A stretch of DNA of 64,000 bases from Synaphobranchus kaupii. Taxonomy: Eukaryota; Chordata; Actinopteri; Anguilliformes; Synaphobranchidae. Shown here one piece after another: positions 34,001-45,970 of this stretch. Within the stretch, counting starts at the first letter, position 1; each line of letters starts with the position of its first letter. The position numbers and the translations under genes are program-made. Location: contig CM056389.1 in assembly GCA_029718625.1 (NCBI GenBank), forward strand, positions 5,104,186-5,168,185, written 5' to 3'. The notes under the pieces are model-generated. The model was not told the DNA's origin. It saw only the letters and a list, made by a program, of their open reading frames with translations, and made no database searches.

Positions 34001-37000
34001 CTGTATTAGAGTGAGCTGTGGTGTATTAGAGTGAGCTGCGCTGTATTAGAGTGAGCTGTGCTGTATTAGAGTGAGCTGTGTTGTATTAGAGTGAGCTGTG
34101 TTGTATTAGAGTGAGCTGTGCTGTATTCGAGTGAGCTGTGCTGTATTAGAGTGAGCTGTGCTGTATTAGAGTGAGCTGCGCTGTATGAGAGTGAACTGTG
34201 CTGTATTAGCGTGAGTGAGCTGTGCTGTATTAGAGTGGGCTGTGCTGTATTAGAGTGGGCTGTGCTGTATTAGAGTGAGCTGTGCTGTATTAGAGTGAGC
34301 TGTGTTGTATTAGTGTGAGCTGTGTTGTATTAGAGTGAGCTGTGTTGTATTAGAGTGAGCTGTGTTGTATTAGAGTGAGCTGTGCTGTATTAGAGTGAGC
34401 TGTGCTGTATTAGAGTGAGCTGTGCTGTATTAGAGTGAGCTGTGTTGTATTAGAGTGAGCTGTGCTGTATTCGAGTGAGCTGTGCTGTATTAGAGTGAGC
34501 TGTGGCGTATTAGAGTGAGCTGTGGTGTATTAGAGTGAGCTGTGGTGTATTAGAGTGAGCTGCGCTGTATTAGAGTGAGCTGTGCTGTATTATAGTGAGC
34601 TGTGCTGTATTAGAGTGGGCTGTGCTGTATTAGAGTGAGTTGTGTTGTATTAGAGTGAGCTGTGTTGTATTAGAGTGAGCTGTGGTGTATTAGAGTGAGC
34701 TGCGCTGTATGAGAGTGAACTGTGCTGTATTAGCGTGAGTGAGCTGTGCTGTATTAGAGTGGGCTGTGCTGTATTAGAGTGGGCTGTGCTGTATTAGAGT
34801 GAGCTGTGCTGTATTAGAGTGAGCTGTGTTGTATTAGTGTGAGCTGCGCTGTATTAGAGTGAGCTGTGTTGTATTAGAGTGGGCTGTGCTGTATTAGAGT
34901 GAGCTGCGTTGTATTAGAGTGAGCTGTGTTGTATTAGAGTGAGCTGTGGTGTATTAGAGTGAGCTGCACTGTATTAGAGTGAACTGTGCTGTATTAGAGT
35001 GAGCTGCGCTGTATTAGAGTGGGCTGTGCTGTATTAGAGTGGGCTGTGCTGTATTAGAGTGAGCTGTGCTGTATTAGAGTGAGCTGTGCTGTATTAGAGT
35101 GGGCTGTGCTGTATTAGAGTGGGCTGTGCTGTGTTAGAGTGAGCTGTGTTGTATTAGAGTGAGCTGCGCTGTATTAGAGTGGGCTGTGCTGTATTAGAGT
35201 GAGCTGTGCTGTATTAGAGTGAGCTGTGGTGTATTAGAGTGGGCTGTGCTGTATTAGAGTGAGCTGTGCTGTATTAGAGTGAGCTGTGCTGTATTAGAGT
35301 GAGCTGTGCTGTATTAGAGTGGGCTGTGCTGTATTAGAGTGGGCTGTGCTGTATTAGAGTGAGCTGTGCTGTATTAGAGTGAGCTGTGTTGTATTAGAGT
35401 GAGCTGTGTTGTATTAGAGTGAGCTGCGCTGTATTAGAGTGAGCTGTGTTGTATTAGAGTGGGCTGTGCTGTATTAGAGTGAGCTGTGTTGTATTAGAGT
35501 GAGCTGTGGTGTATTAGAGTGAGCTGTGCTGTATTATAGTGAACTGTGCTGTATTAGAGTGAGCTGCGCTGTATTAGAGTGGGCTGTGCTGTATTAGAGT
35601 GGGCTGTGCTGTATTAGAGTGAGCTGTGCTGTATTAGAGTGGGCTGTGCTGTATTAGAGTGGGCTGTGCTGTATTAGAGTGGGCTGTGCTGTATTAGAGT
35701 GAGCTGTGTTGTATTAGAGTGAGCTGCGCTGTATTAGAGTGGGCTGTGCTGTATTAGAGTGAGCTGTGCTGTATTAGAGTGAGCTGTGGTGTATTAGAGT
35801 GGGCTGTGCTGTATTAGAGTGAGCTGTGGTGTATTAGAGTGAGCTGTGCTGTATTAGAGTGAGCTGTGGTGTATTAGAGTGGGCTGTGCTGTATTAGAGT
35901 GAGCTGTGCTGTATTAGAGTGAGCTGTGGTGTATTAGAGTGGGCTGTGCTGTATTAGAGTGAGCTGTGCTGTATTAGAGTGAGCTGTGCTGTATTAGAGT
36001 GAGCTGTGGTGTGTTAGAGTGAGCTGCTCTGTATTAGAGTTAGCTGTGCTGTATTAGAGTGAGCTGTGCTGTATTAGAGTGGGCTGTGCTGTATTAGAGT
36101 GGGCTGTGCTGTATTAGAGTGAGCTGTGTTGTATTAGAGTGAGCTGCGCTGTATTAGAGTGGGCTGCGTTGTATTAGAGTGAGCTGTGCTGTATTAGAGT
36201 GAGCTGTGCTGTATTAGAGTGAGCTGTGGCGTATTAGAGTGAGCTGTGGTGTATTAGAGTGAGCTGTGGTGTATTAGAGTGGGCTGTGCTGTATTAGAGT
36301 GAGCTGTGCTGTATTAGAGTGAGCTGTGCTGTATTAGAGTGAGCTGTGTTGTATTAGAGTGAGCTGTGCTGTATTAGAGTGAGCTGTGGTGTATTACAGT
36401 GGGCTGTGCTGTATTAGAGTGAGCTGTGCTGTATTAGAGTGAGCTGTGTTGTATTAGAGTGAGCTGTGTTGTATTAGAGTGAGCTGTGGTGTATTAGAGT
36501 GAGCTGTGTTGTATTAGAGTGAGCTGTGTTGTATTAGAGTGAGCTGTGCTGTATTAGAGTGAGCTGTGCTGTATTAGAGTGAGCTGTGCTGTATTCGAGT
36601 GAGCTGTGCTGTATTAGAGTGAGCTGTGGTGTATTAGAGTGGGCTGTGGTGTATTAGAGTGGGCTGTGCTGTATTAGAGTGAGCTCTGCTGTATTAGAGT
36701 GAGCTGCGCTGTATTACAGTGGGCTGTGCTGTATTAGAGTGAGCTGCGCTGTATTAGAGTGGGCTGCGTTGTATTAGAGTGGGCTGTGCTGTATTAGAGT
36801 GAGCTGTGCTGTATTAGAGTGAGCTGTGGTGTATTAGAGTGAGCTGTGCTGTATTAGAGTGAGCTGTGCTGTATTAGATTGAGCTGCGCTGTATTAGAGT
36901 GGGCTGCGTTGTATTAGAGTGGGCTGTGCTGTATTAGAGTGAGCTGTGCTGTATTAGCGTGAGCTGTGCTGTATTAGAGTGAGTGCTGCTCTTGCTCTTG

Positions 37001-37280
37001 TGAATTTGTCTGTAAAGGCACATTGACTGTATTGAATGCAATGCAGTAGGTTTAGAGGAATAAGTCATTTTTGCAGTGGGCTGTTACCTCTCTTCTGTCA
37101 CTCACCTCTTCTCCCCTCCCTCATTGCTCCTTCCCTCCCCCTGCGCAATTCTGCAGGCTGGTTAAAGATTTAATACGAGGAGACAAGACTGCACCTCACA
37201 CAGAACTCTGTCTCTTAAACCAGTACGAAACCCACGGTGAAGGAGCTTCTACTCTACAAATAGAGGAGAAAAAACTATAA
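28083..37280 (+). CDS. twelve-exon gene for a membrane-anchored coiled-coil protein, unrecognised
   Basis: Coding exons with matching phases: 28083-28191, 28592-28683, 28982-29083, 29438-29459, 29565-29668, 29846-30327, 30500-30608, 31295-31332, 31601-31698, 32010-32050, 32240-32319 and 37157-37280. All are bordered by AG and GT, and the total is 1401 nt: 466 residues and a TAA. Residues 8-32 are hydrophobic (signal peptide or anchor). N-glycosylation sequons are NVT 38, NNT 41/42, NST 51 and NLS 71. The membrane helix is about 83-102, then KTRKHQ. Residues 112-350 are predicted coiled coil with six 14-residue repeats at 217-300, and the tail is acidic. The likely topology is a short lumenal part and a long cytosolic rod. 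I do not recognise the family; golgin-, kinectin- or GTPase-associated fish proteins would be candidates to test. A scaffold gap in the last intron could hide an exon, though the phases on both sides already agree. Confidence 0.8.
29846..30327 (+). CDS. exon 6 of the coiled-coil gene (six 14-residue repeats)
   Basis: This is the largest exon, 482 nt, phase 0 in and phase 2 out (TGCAGGA|GTAAGT). It codes for residues 144-304. Residues 217-300 are six consecutive 14-residue blocks with the pattern xLxAMxxxxQExEE: ELLAMEGRCERKER, ELRAMVELFQERED, RLAAMAFSLQEKEE, KMAGLNQLCQETAE, NMAALQKVCYKKDE, RLAAVSATSQQQEA. A seventh, weaker block (SLVAMTHRSEILEE) lies at 195-208. Fourteen residues equal two heptads, so the repeats stay in coiled-coil register. 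Confidence 0.85.
30685..31273. repeat. 42-bp minisatellite in intron 7
   Basis: Fourteen copies of GCTTTACCGCCATTTTGTAC plus ATAATTACTGAGTGTTTGTAAT, almost all identical; one copy has TACCACC. The array fills most of intron 7 (30609-31294), which ends in a normal acceptor TTTGTTACAG. Confidence 0.96.
31372..31540. repeat. 32-bp tandem repeat in intron 8
   Basis: About five copies of AAATGGCTGGTATTTGGACT plus GGTATCAGAGTT between exons 8 and 9. Confidence 0.92.
32424..32923. other. scaffold gap of 500 N
   Basis: Exactly 500 undetermined bases, a standard placeholder length. It lies in the last intron of the coiled-coil gene, just before the 20-bp array. Confidence 0.99.
32985..36985. repeat. 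20-bp minisatellite array, 4 kb
   Basis: About 200 copies of GAGCTGTGCTGTATTAGAGT with frequent A/G (GAGC/GGGC), C/T and G variants. Blocks of several variant units recur, such as those near 34195 and 34710 with the GCGTGAGTGAGC length change, which shows higher-order duplication. It occupies most of intron 11 and abuts the gap, so the true length is unknown. Confidence 0.96.
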
Positions 37281-37288
37281 AACAGAAA

Positions 37289-37302
37289 AATAAATAAATA
37301 AA
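37289..37302 (+). terminator. overlapping AATAAA poly(A) signals
   Basis: Three overlapping AATAAA hexamers (AATAAATAAATAAA) begin 9 bp after the stop codon of the coiled-coil gene. This is a very short 3' UTR if used. Confidence 0.6.
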
Positions 37303-37444
37303 GAGTGAAAACTAATTTCTTCCCTGAAAAGAAAACTAAAGGGCTCAGCAGAAATGTAATCTGTGGGGAACACTTTTCTTTTTTTTTATTCTGGTGTAGT
37401 AAAAGCCTTTCTCACTCCCTGCCAATACATACTCTATGCTTCCC

Positions 37445-37860
37445 TGTGCTGCTGTGCTGTGTTTATCAGGGGCACTGGCTGTATTTGCTGTGTTTATCGG
37501 GGGCACAGGCTATATTTGCTGTGTTTATCAGGGGCACAGGCTGTATTTGCTGTGTTTACCGGGGGCACAGGCTGTATTTGCTGTGTTTATCGGGGGCACA
37601 GGCTATATTTGCTGTGTTTATCAGGGGCACAGGCGGTGTTTGCTGTGTTTACCGGAGGCACAGGCTATATTTGCTGTGTTTATCAGGGGCACAGGCGGTG
37701 TTTGCTGTGTTTATCAGGGGCACAGGCTGTATTTGCTGTGTTTATCAGGGGCACAGGCTGTGTTTGCTGTGTTTAACAGGGGCACAGGCTGTATTTGCTG
37801 TGTTTATCTGGGGCACAGGCTGTATTTGCTGTGTTTATGAAGAACACAGGCTGGGTTTGC
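37445..37860. repeat. 31-bp minisatellite array
   Basis: About 13 copies of GCTGTGTTTATCAGGGGCAC plus AGGCTGTATTT with CGGGGG, GGTGTTT and TATATTT variants. The last two copies are diverged. It lies directly downstream of the coiled-coil gene. Confidence 0.94.
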
Positions 37861-38198
37861 TGTGGGTGTTGTGTCATATTAGCTGTTCTGTGCTGAGCAG
37901 GTAGAACATCTATAAAACCTTGGCTGGACCTTTGGGCTGGATGCACCTGTGCACACATCCACACCACATACGTTTCCACATTCACCAAGTACAAAAAAAT
38001 AAATAAATCCATCCATCCAGACTGTGAATAGGGTGTTTTTACACCCCTGTATTTTACACATTTACAGACCTGTCACACTGTCTATCCATTCAGGGAGAAC
38101 AGACTAGAACAACAGGCTTTTCAGAGCATTGCATCCTGCAGCATATGCTCTAAATACAGAGTTTACACCTGGTTTAAATAATTATCCTCTAATTCCTG
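37861..38198. other. gene-free stretch
   Basis: Unique sequence with no recognised feature. Confidence 0.4.
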
Positions 38199-38396
38199 GG
38201 TTTTCAACAGGGGGTCCTTGAAGGTACTGGGGATCCATTGTGAGACTTGACAACTTGCAATAACTAACTATATGTAGATTTGGGAAAATTCTTCCAAAAT
38301 TTTTGTTAATATAACCCTTTTTAAGTTGACAGGGGTCCCCTGGATGCCATTGAGCCTGGACCTGGGGTCCCTGGATCAGAAAAGGTTGAAAACCCC
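38199..38396. mobile_element. short MITE with GGGTTTTCAAC ends
   Basis: GGGTTTTCAAC at the left and GTTGAAAACCCC at the right form a short inverted repeat. Mirrored GGGGTCC / GGACCTGGGGTCC segments lie just inside, enclosing about 200 bp. The form is typical of vertebrate hAT-type MITEs. Confidence 0.6.
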
Positions 38397-38641
38397 TGCT
38401 CTAATTAAATCATTGATGTTACTAAGTAGACTTGATTCATATTGACACACTGTCGCTGCAGACCTTGTGCGTCGGTTATCCTGAGCGAGATGGAGAGATC
38501 GTAGAATAACCTGTAAACATGAAGGCCATGTCACCGTGGAAACGTCCGTAGGCCAGCCACAGGCTTGATCCAGAGGAGAGTGCATAAGGCTAAGGAGGCG
38601 GAGCTAAACATTACCGTGGTCTCAAGGCCAACACCGTTCCG

Positions 38642-38980
38642 AGAGTCAGGTGAACTGGGTTGATCCTGCGACAGGCTGGGTAAAGAGTCAGGTGAACTGG
38701 GTTGATCCTGCGACAGGCTGGGTAAAGAGTCAGGTGAACTGGGTTGATCCTGCGACAGGCTGGGTAAAGAGTCAGGTGAACTGGGTTGATCCTGCGACAG
38801 GCTGGGTAAAGAGTCAGGTGAACTGGGTTGATCCTGCGACAGGCTGGGTAAAGAGTCAGGTGAACTGGGTTGATCCTGCGACAGGCTGGGTAAAGAGTCA
38901 GGTGAACTGGGTTGATCCTGCGACAGGCTGGGTAAAGAGTCAGGTGAACTGGGTTGATCCTGCGACAGGCTGGGTAAAGT
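38642..38980. repeat. 42-bp minisatellite, eight identical units
   Basis: Eight copies of GAGTCAGGTGAACTGGGTTG plus ATCCTGCGACAGGCTGGGTAAA with no differences seen between them. This indicates very recent expansion. The frames it opens on both strands are artefacts of the 42-bp period. Confidence 0.96.
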
Positions 38981-39276
38981 ACCGTGGTTCACTGTTGAAG
39001 CTCACTTCCTGGTCTTGCTGAGAGCGTTGCTCTCTGGCGCCAATGCGGTTGGCTCCAGTAGAGGCCTTTCAGGCCCGTTTTTTTAATGGACAAGGGACAG
39101 TTTGCGGCACTTCCTCGTCACTGCGTGTCACTAGGACTATCTTACGTGCTTAGTGCAAAGTCTCTGGCTCCAATTTTTGTACAACATGGCAGCACATTCC
39201 CAAGCCCATGCAAAGCCAATGGGTGATGTCACAGTCACTTTGTGCATATTTTTCTCCAGGAGTTTTTCTACACGCA
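38981..39276. other. short gene-free stretch
   Basis: Unique sequence; nothing recognised. Confidence 0.4.
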
Positions 39277-40397
39277 TACAACCCCTGGCAAAAATGATGG
39301 AATCACCACACTTAGAGGATAGTCACCCAGCTTTTTTACTTCCTAGCAAATAAACAAATCACAGATATGACAGAACACCATTTTTGTTTAATAGTTGAAC
39401 ATTCTGGCATCGTGAAATATTCCTCAAACAAATTAAATTATTTTAATTAATGGCATATTTTTTTCCAGATCAAATAGAGGAAAAAATTATGGAATCACTC
39501 AATGTTGAGGAAAAAATTATGGAATCACCTTGCAATTTGCATTTCTAAAACAAATACCGGCACAAGTCTAAAAATGCAAATTAGTCTGCAGTTAAAAGAG
39601 AGTGCTTACAGACCTTAACAAGCTGTTAGACTTGGCTAATTGAAAGGAAACATGGCCCCAACAAGAGAGTTGTCAATTGAAACAATGGAAAGGGTTATAA
39701 AACTCCTTCAAGAAGGAAATCCAACATGGAGTGTGGCAAAAGATGTTGGTTGTTCCCAGTCAGCTGTGTCTAAAATTTTGTGCAAGTATAAACAAAATAT
39801 GAAGGATATAAAAGGAAGAAAGGTAGACCAAGGAAGACATCAAAGTGTCAGGATAGAAAACTCAAAGCAATATGCCTTGAAAATAGAAAATGCACAACAA
39901 AATAAATGAAAAACAAATGGGCGGAAACAGGAGTCAATGTTTGTGACAAAACTGTAAGAAATCGGCTGAATGAAATGGGATTTACATATAGAAAAGCCAA
40001 ACGGCCAAAACCAGCACTAACACCTAAACAGAAGAAAACAAGATTACAGTGGGCTAAAGAGAAGCAATCATGGAGTGTGGATGATTGGATGAAAGTGATA
40101 TTCCGTGATGAATCATGAATCTGCATTGGGCAAGGAGATGATGCATATCATAAATGGATTTCCCCAGTCATTTATGATATGGGGTTGCATGTCAGGTAAA
40201 GGACCAGGGGAGATGGGAATCATTACCTCAACAGTCAATGCACAGGTGTACATTGAAATTTTGGACACTTTTCTCATTCCATCGATAGAAAATTGGTTTT
40301 GTGATGATGAAGTCATTTGTTTATTTGCTAAGAAGTAAAACAGCTCGGTGAACATCCTCTAAGTGTGGTTATTCCATAATTTTTGCCAGGGGTTGTA
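39277..40397 (+). mobile_element. Tc1-like element with dead transposase
   Basis: The terminal inverted repeat TACAACCCCTGGCAAAAATG (39277) is mirrored by CATAATTTTTGCCAGGGGTTGTA ending at 40397; the repeats extend about 45 bp to CTTAGAGGA/CCTCTAAG. Transposase pieces on the plus strand start at 39652 (MAPTRELSIETMERVIKLLQ, helix-turn-helix with SVAKDVGCSQSAVSKIL) and 39906 (KTVRNRLNEMGFTYRKAKRP, then IFRDES), followed by a fragment at 40150-40330. Stops, frame changes and an internal deletion in the catalytic part inactivate it. Confidence 0.92.
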
Positions 40398-40469
40398 TTT
40401 CATCAGATGGTAGAAATACAGACTAAGCTCTCTTTGGTTAGGTTGTTGTGGTTACAGTAATCTTATTAT

Positions 40470-43415
40470 GGGACACTGCCGTCTCACTGAACACCACACT
40501 GCCATCTCACTCAACACCACACTGCAGTCTCACTCAACACCACACTGCAGCCTCACTGCACACCACACTGCAGCCTCACTGAACACCACACTGCAGCCTC
40601 ACTGAACACCACACTGCAGTCTCACTGAACACCACACTGCAGCCTCAACACCACACTGCAGCCTCACTGCACACCACACTGCAGCCTCATTCAACACCAC
40701 CCTGCAGTCTCACTGAACACCACACTGCAGCCTCACTGAGCACCACACTGCAGCCTCACACAACACCACACTGCAGCCACAACACCACACTACAGCCTCA
40801 CTCAATACCACACTGCAGCCTCACTGAACAGCACACTGCAGCATCACTGAACACCACACTGCAGCCTCACTCAACACCACAATGCAGCCTCACTCAACAC
40901 CACACTGCAGTCTCACTGAACACCACACTGCAGCCTCACTGAACACCACACTGCAGCCTCACTGAGCACCACACTGCAGCCTCACTGCACACCACAATGC
41001 AGCCTCACTCAACACCACTCTGCAGCATCACTGAACACCACACTGCAGCCTCACTGAACACCACACTGCAGTCTCACTCAACACCACACTGCCGTCTCAC
41101 TGAACACCACACTGCAGTCTCACTGAACAACACACTGCAGTATCACTGAACACCACACTGCAGCCTCACACAACACCACACTGCAGTCTCACTGAACACC
41201 ACACTGCAGCCTCACTGAACACCACACTGCAGTCTCACTGAACACCACACTGCAGTATCACTGAACACCACACTGCAGCCTCACACAACACCACACTGCA
41301 GCCTCACTGAACACCACACTGCAGTCTCACTGAACACCACACTGCAGCCTCAACACCACACTGCAGCCTCATTCAACACCACACTTCAGCCTCATTGAAC
41401 ACCACACTACAGTCTCACTGAACACCACACTGCAGCCTCACTGAGCACCACACTGCAGCCTCACTGCACACCACACTGCAGCCTCACTCAACACCACTCT
41501 GCAACACCACTCTGCAGCATCACTGAACACCACACTGCAGCCTCACAGAACACCACACTGCAGCCTCACTCAACACCACACTGCAGTCTCACTGAACACC
41601 ACACTGCGGTCTCACTGAACACCACTGCAGCCTCACAACACCACACTGCAGTCTCACTGAACACCACACTGCAGCCTCACTGAACACCACACTGCAGCCT
41701 CACTGAACACCACACTACAGCCTCACTGAACACCACACTGCAGTCTCACTGAACACCACACTGCAGTCTCACTGAACACCGCACTGCAGCCTTACTGAAC
41801 ACCGCACTGCAGCCTCACTGAACACCACACTGCAGCCTCACTGAACACCACACTGCAGCTTCACTGAACACCACACTGCAGTCTCACTCAACACCACACT
41901 GCAGCCTCACTCAACACCACACTGCAGCCTCACTGAACACCACACTGCACCATCACTGAACACCACACTGCAGCCTCACTGAGCACCACACTGCAGCCTC
42001 ACTACACACCACACTGCAGCCTCACTCAACACCACTCTGCAACACCACTCTGCAGCATCACTGAACAACACACTGCAGCCTCACTGAACACCACACTGCA
42101 GCATCACTGAACACCACACTGCAGCCTCACTCAACACCACACTGCAGTCTCACTGAACACCACACTGCCGTATCACTGAACACCACACTGCAGCCTCACA
42201 ACACCACACTGCAGCCTCACAACACCACACTGCAGTCTCACTGAACACCACACTGCAGCCTCACTGAACACCACACTGCAGCCTCACTGCACACCACACT
42301 ACAGCCTCACTGAACACCACACTGCAGTCTCACTGAACACCACACTGCAGTCTCACTCAACACCACACTGCAGCCTCACTCAACACCACTCTGCAACACC
42401 AATCTGTAGCATCACGGAACACCACACTGCAGTCTCACTGAACACTGCACTGCAGCCTTACTGAACACCACACTGCAGCCTCACTGAACACCACACTGCA
42501 GCTTCACTGAACACCACACTGCAGTCTCACTCAACACCACACTGCAGCCTCACTCAACATCACACTGCAGCCTCACTCAACACCACTCTGCAGCATCACT
42601 GAACACCACACTGCAGCCTCACTGAACACCACTGCAGTCTCACTGAACACCACACTGCAGCCTCACTGAACACCACACTGCAGTCTCACTCAACACCACA
42701 CTGCCGTCTCACTGGACACCACACTGCAGCCTCACTCAACACCACACTGCAGTCTCACTGAACACCACACTGCAGTATCACTGAACACCACACTGCAGCC
42801 TCACACAACACCACACTGCAGCCTCACTGAACACCACACTGCAGTCTCATTGAACACCACACTGCAGCCTCACACAACACCACACTACAGCCTCACTGGA
42901 CACCACACTGCAGTCTCACTGAACACCACACTACAGCCTCACTGAGCACCACACTGCAGCCTCACTGCACACCACACTGCAGCTTCACTCAACACCACTC
43001 TGCAGCATCACTGAACACCACACTGCAGCCTCACTGAACACCACACTGCAGTCTCACTCAACACCACACTGCCGTCTCACTGAACACCACACTGCAGTCT
43101 CACTGAACACCACACTGCAGCCTCACTGAACACCACACTGCCGTCTCACTGAACACCACACTGCAGTCTCACTCAACACCACACTGCAGCCTCACTCAAC
43201 ACCACACTGCAGCCTCACTCAACACCACACTGCAGCCTCACTCAACACCACACTTCAGCCTCACTCAACACCACACTGCAGCCTCACTCAACACCACACT
43301 GCAGCCTCACTGCAGTCTCACTGAAGAACACACTGCAGCCTCACTGCACACCACACTGCAGTCTCACCCAACACCACACTGTAGCCTCACTGAACACCAC
43401 ACTGCAGTCTGGTGC
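40470..43415. repeat. 23-bp minisatellite array, 2.9 kb
   Basis: About 125 copies of TGAACACCACACTGCAGCCTCAC (quoted as 20+3: TGAACACCACACTGCAGCCT then CAC). Variants include TCAACACC, GTCTCAC and deletions that join two half-units. Larger blocks repeat, for example the CAACACCACTCTGCAACACCACTCTGCAG segment near 41480 and 42025. Confidence 0.95.
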
Positions 43416-44187
43416 AAACTGAACCAGAGTAAGACTCAGAGAACTCTTAAGATAAAAATGGTTTAATAACACAACCAAACTCTCATTAGACAAGCATACA
43501 TAATCTGTCATAGAATCATAAAAAGCCATAAACCACAAACTGTGCCGAGTTCTAAAATTATTCTGATAAAGGTTGTATTTCATGAGAGAAACCAGATCGG
43601 TATATTATGAAGCCAAGTAACAAGTGTGTGAGCTCAAAAGATTACAACTTCTTTTTATGCAGTAAAGTAAACTAGATTAACAATTCCTAAAGAAATTGTA
43701 GGTGTGGTTGCTTCACAAATATCAATGGCTGGAAATGGTATAGAAAGATGGTAATATGGTATAGTGTGGGGGTGATAAATAAAAGGTGGAAATGGTATGA
43801 ACTGGTAATGTGGTATCAAGGGATCTAAAGGTTAAAGTGTTATAATATGGTGATTTATTTTGTGGTAAGTAGTCTAAAAGAACCTGGAAGTGATACAAAG
43901 AAGTAATGAATTGTGATGAAAGCACAAAAAGGTAACTGGTTAAGTAGGTGAACTGAGCGGCTCAGCTTCGCTCAGAGCGAAGAACGCACTTAACGGGTTG
44001 CTCAGTTTTGATCACTCCGAACCGCTCAAAGCGTTGTTGAGCACTTTTGGATTCGGATCAGAGACGGAAGTAGGCTACGTTGTTAGCTATGGAATTCCTC
44101 GTCGCCATTTTTCAAAACAGTTGTTGACAGTTGCTCAGTGCTCACACTGAGCATACTCACCATGAGCTACTCAGTTAGACTTACTTG
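43416..44187. other. gene-free stretch
   Basis: Unique AT-rich sequence; a GGTTTAATAACACAACCAAAC segment resembles an element border but no partner end is visible. No gene recognised. Confidence 0.4.
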
Positions 44188-45248
44188 AAGGGGTAGTCCA
44201 CTCTAATTAACTGGCTAATCTAGGCTAATATTTTAGTATTTCTGAAAATATTCTCTGTTTTTCTCTGTTGTGATAGCTGCTATGAGCATGGACGATGTGA
44301 AAAATGCAATTCAATGACGTCACTGAATTGCATTTCTGAAATGTGTAATATGGAAATTGATAGGAAAGTCATTTTCATATGGCGGTGAAACACGCCTAGA
44401 ATTTTTGTATCATACTATCACCAGGATAAATGCCGTGGTTATTTTCCTCTTATTGTATGTAGTTATATTTTGGATACATGTTGAAAATATTAAGAAATGT
44501 AGATTTATAGGCCGTCTGCACCAATATTTCGCAGCCCTTCAATCCTCCAACTCCCATACATCATCGTGGCACTGTAACCAGGGTAACTACAAGCCTGCTG
44601 AGTTCTAACGTTACAGTTAGAAAAACAAAATAGCCAACAGTACTGACTATTTGTCCTAGCTAATGCTGACACTCAGCTGGGGACAACGACAACGTTATCT
44701 CTTGCAATCAGGCTGACCCACTGGACACTAACGTTACAAACAAACTTTGTATATATCCCTCACACAAGCAGGCTGACACTTGGCTGCTAAAATGGAAATT
44801 CCAGTGGCAGTTGAATAATGTTACCTTTAGATCTGACGTTAGCTAACATTAGCTTTCACTTTAATCTTCAGAAAGCAACAACACAACCTGAACCAGTGAG
44901 CTAGGTAGCTAGGTTAGCTAAGCTTACCGTCATCAGACAGCTAACTTCGCTAAATGGTAAACTTGCCTACCTTAGGTTTCTTCTTTGCATTACATCCAAG
45001 TACATTAATCCACAAGTAATCCAAAAAAAAGGAAAGTAGCTAGCTAGCTAGGGGTCTAAAATGAAGCATTGTGGGAATTGTGGTCTTATAACAAAGCAAG
45101 TGAAGATCAAGCTTCCAAAATGTGATATCCACACATTGTTATTTTGAAATGTAGAAATACTCCGGAAGGAAGATTTCAGTGATATGTCATCGTAAAATAC
45201 ATGCACTAAGTATATTTTGATTAGTTTTATTGAGGTGGACTACCCCTT
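44188..45248. mobile_element. non-autonomous DNA element with AAGGGGTAGTCCAC ends
   Basis: AAGGGGTAGTCCAC at 44188 is exactly mirrored at 45235-45248, and the next 15-20 bp are similar on both sides. The 1061-bp interior has no transposase. A target duplication is not clear. Confidence 0.8.
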
Positions 45249-45555
45249 TAATGTGACCAATGAAGTCAAATCATCTGGGATAGTATTGTTGGGTCATAAC
45301 TAGTCTCAGGCTCAGCCGCTTTGACGCACTTCGTACGCAGCGTCTGCTGCATAGGCTTGCATAAGCTGGACAGGACTGTGAGAAAACTCACAGTTAGCAC
45401 TCATTGGCTAGTAGCACTGTCAATCACAGGAGTGTGTGCGTATTTCCGGTATGACGCAGTGCATTGGGTTTTATCAGTCCTACGGGAAACAAGTTAAGTT
45501 CTAAGTTGTTCTAACTAATCGGTAGCTAGTGAATGCTGCGAATCCATCAAGAACA

Positions 45556-45970
45556 ATGAGTGTTTCGGACCAAGAGCTTAACGCTGGATTGAATAAAGTT
45601 TTGGAAGTTCACGACATTCCATCTCTGAAAAATATTCAAGAGTTGAACGAGATATATTTGCATGTTTGCCGACCCTCTGCAAACACATACCAGGCCTCCC
45701 AACTCAACCTATTTTGTTAGTAGTCTGTCCCCTTACATCGATAATGGAAGATCAGGTTAAGTACCTGACAGGCAAAGGGTTGTCTGTGGCATGTGTTGGG
45801 AAGAGTGAGGCCACCGATGTAGAAATCGCAGCAGGGCGATTCAACATAGTGTTTGGATCACCCAAATTACCTGTGGGCACTAAGAAATGGAGAGACGTGC
45901 TACAAACAGAAGTTTATCTGGAATGCCTCATCGGAATGGCAGTTGATGAAGTGCACACTGTAGTGCAATG
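45556..45970 (+). pseudogene. RecQ-like helicase exon fragment with the ATP-binding loop deleted
   Basis: The first frame (ATG 45556) encodes MSVSDQELNAGLNKVLEVHD. The second frame, to 45970, encodes LLVVCPLTSIMEDQVKYLTG and ends IGMAVDEVHTVVQ followed by a donor (CAATG|GTAAGA). These match the motif Ia and motif II (DEVH) regions of RecQ-family DNA helicases, where the W-G-H after VVQ would come from the next exon. Motif I (Walker A, GKS/T) should lie between the two parts but is missing, and the frames disagree. A deletion spanning it is the simplest reading. The TTTTGTTAG before the second part resembles an acceptor, so the lost segment may include an intron. The partner exons are not in the window. 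Confidence 0.65.

Noticed and set aside
38531..39021. Frames of 123-153 codons over the 42-bp array
   Set aside because: Eight identical 42-bp units give a perfect peptide repeat on both strands; no splice or domain support.
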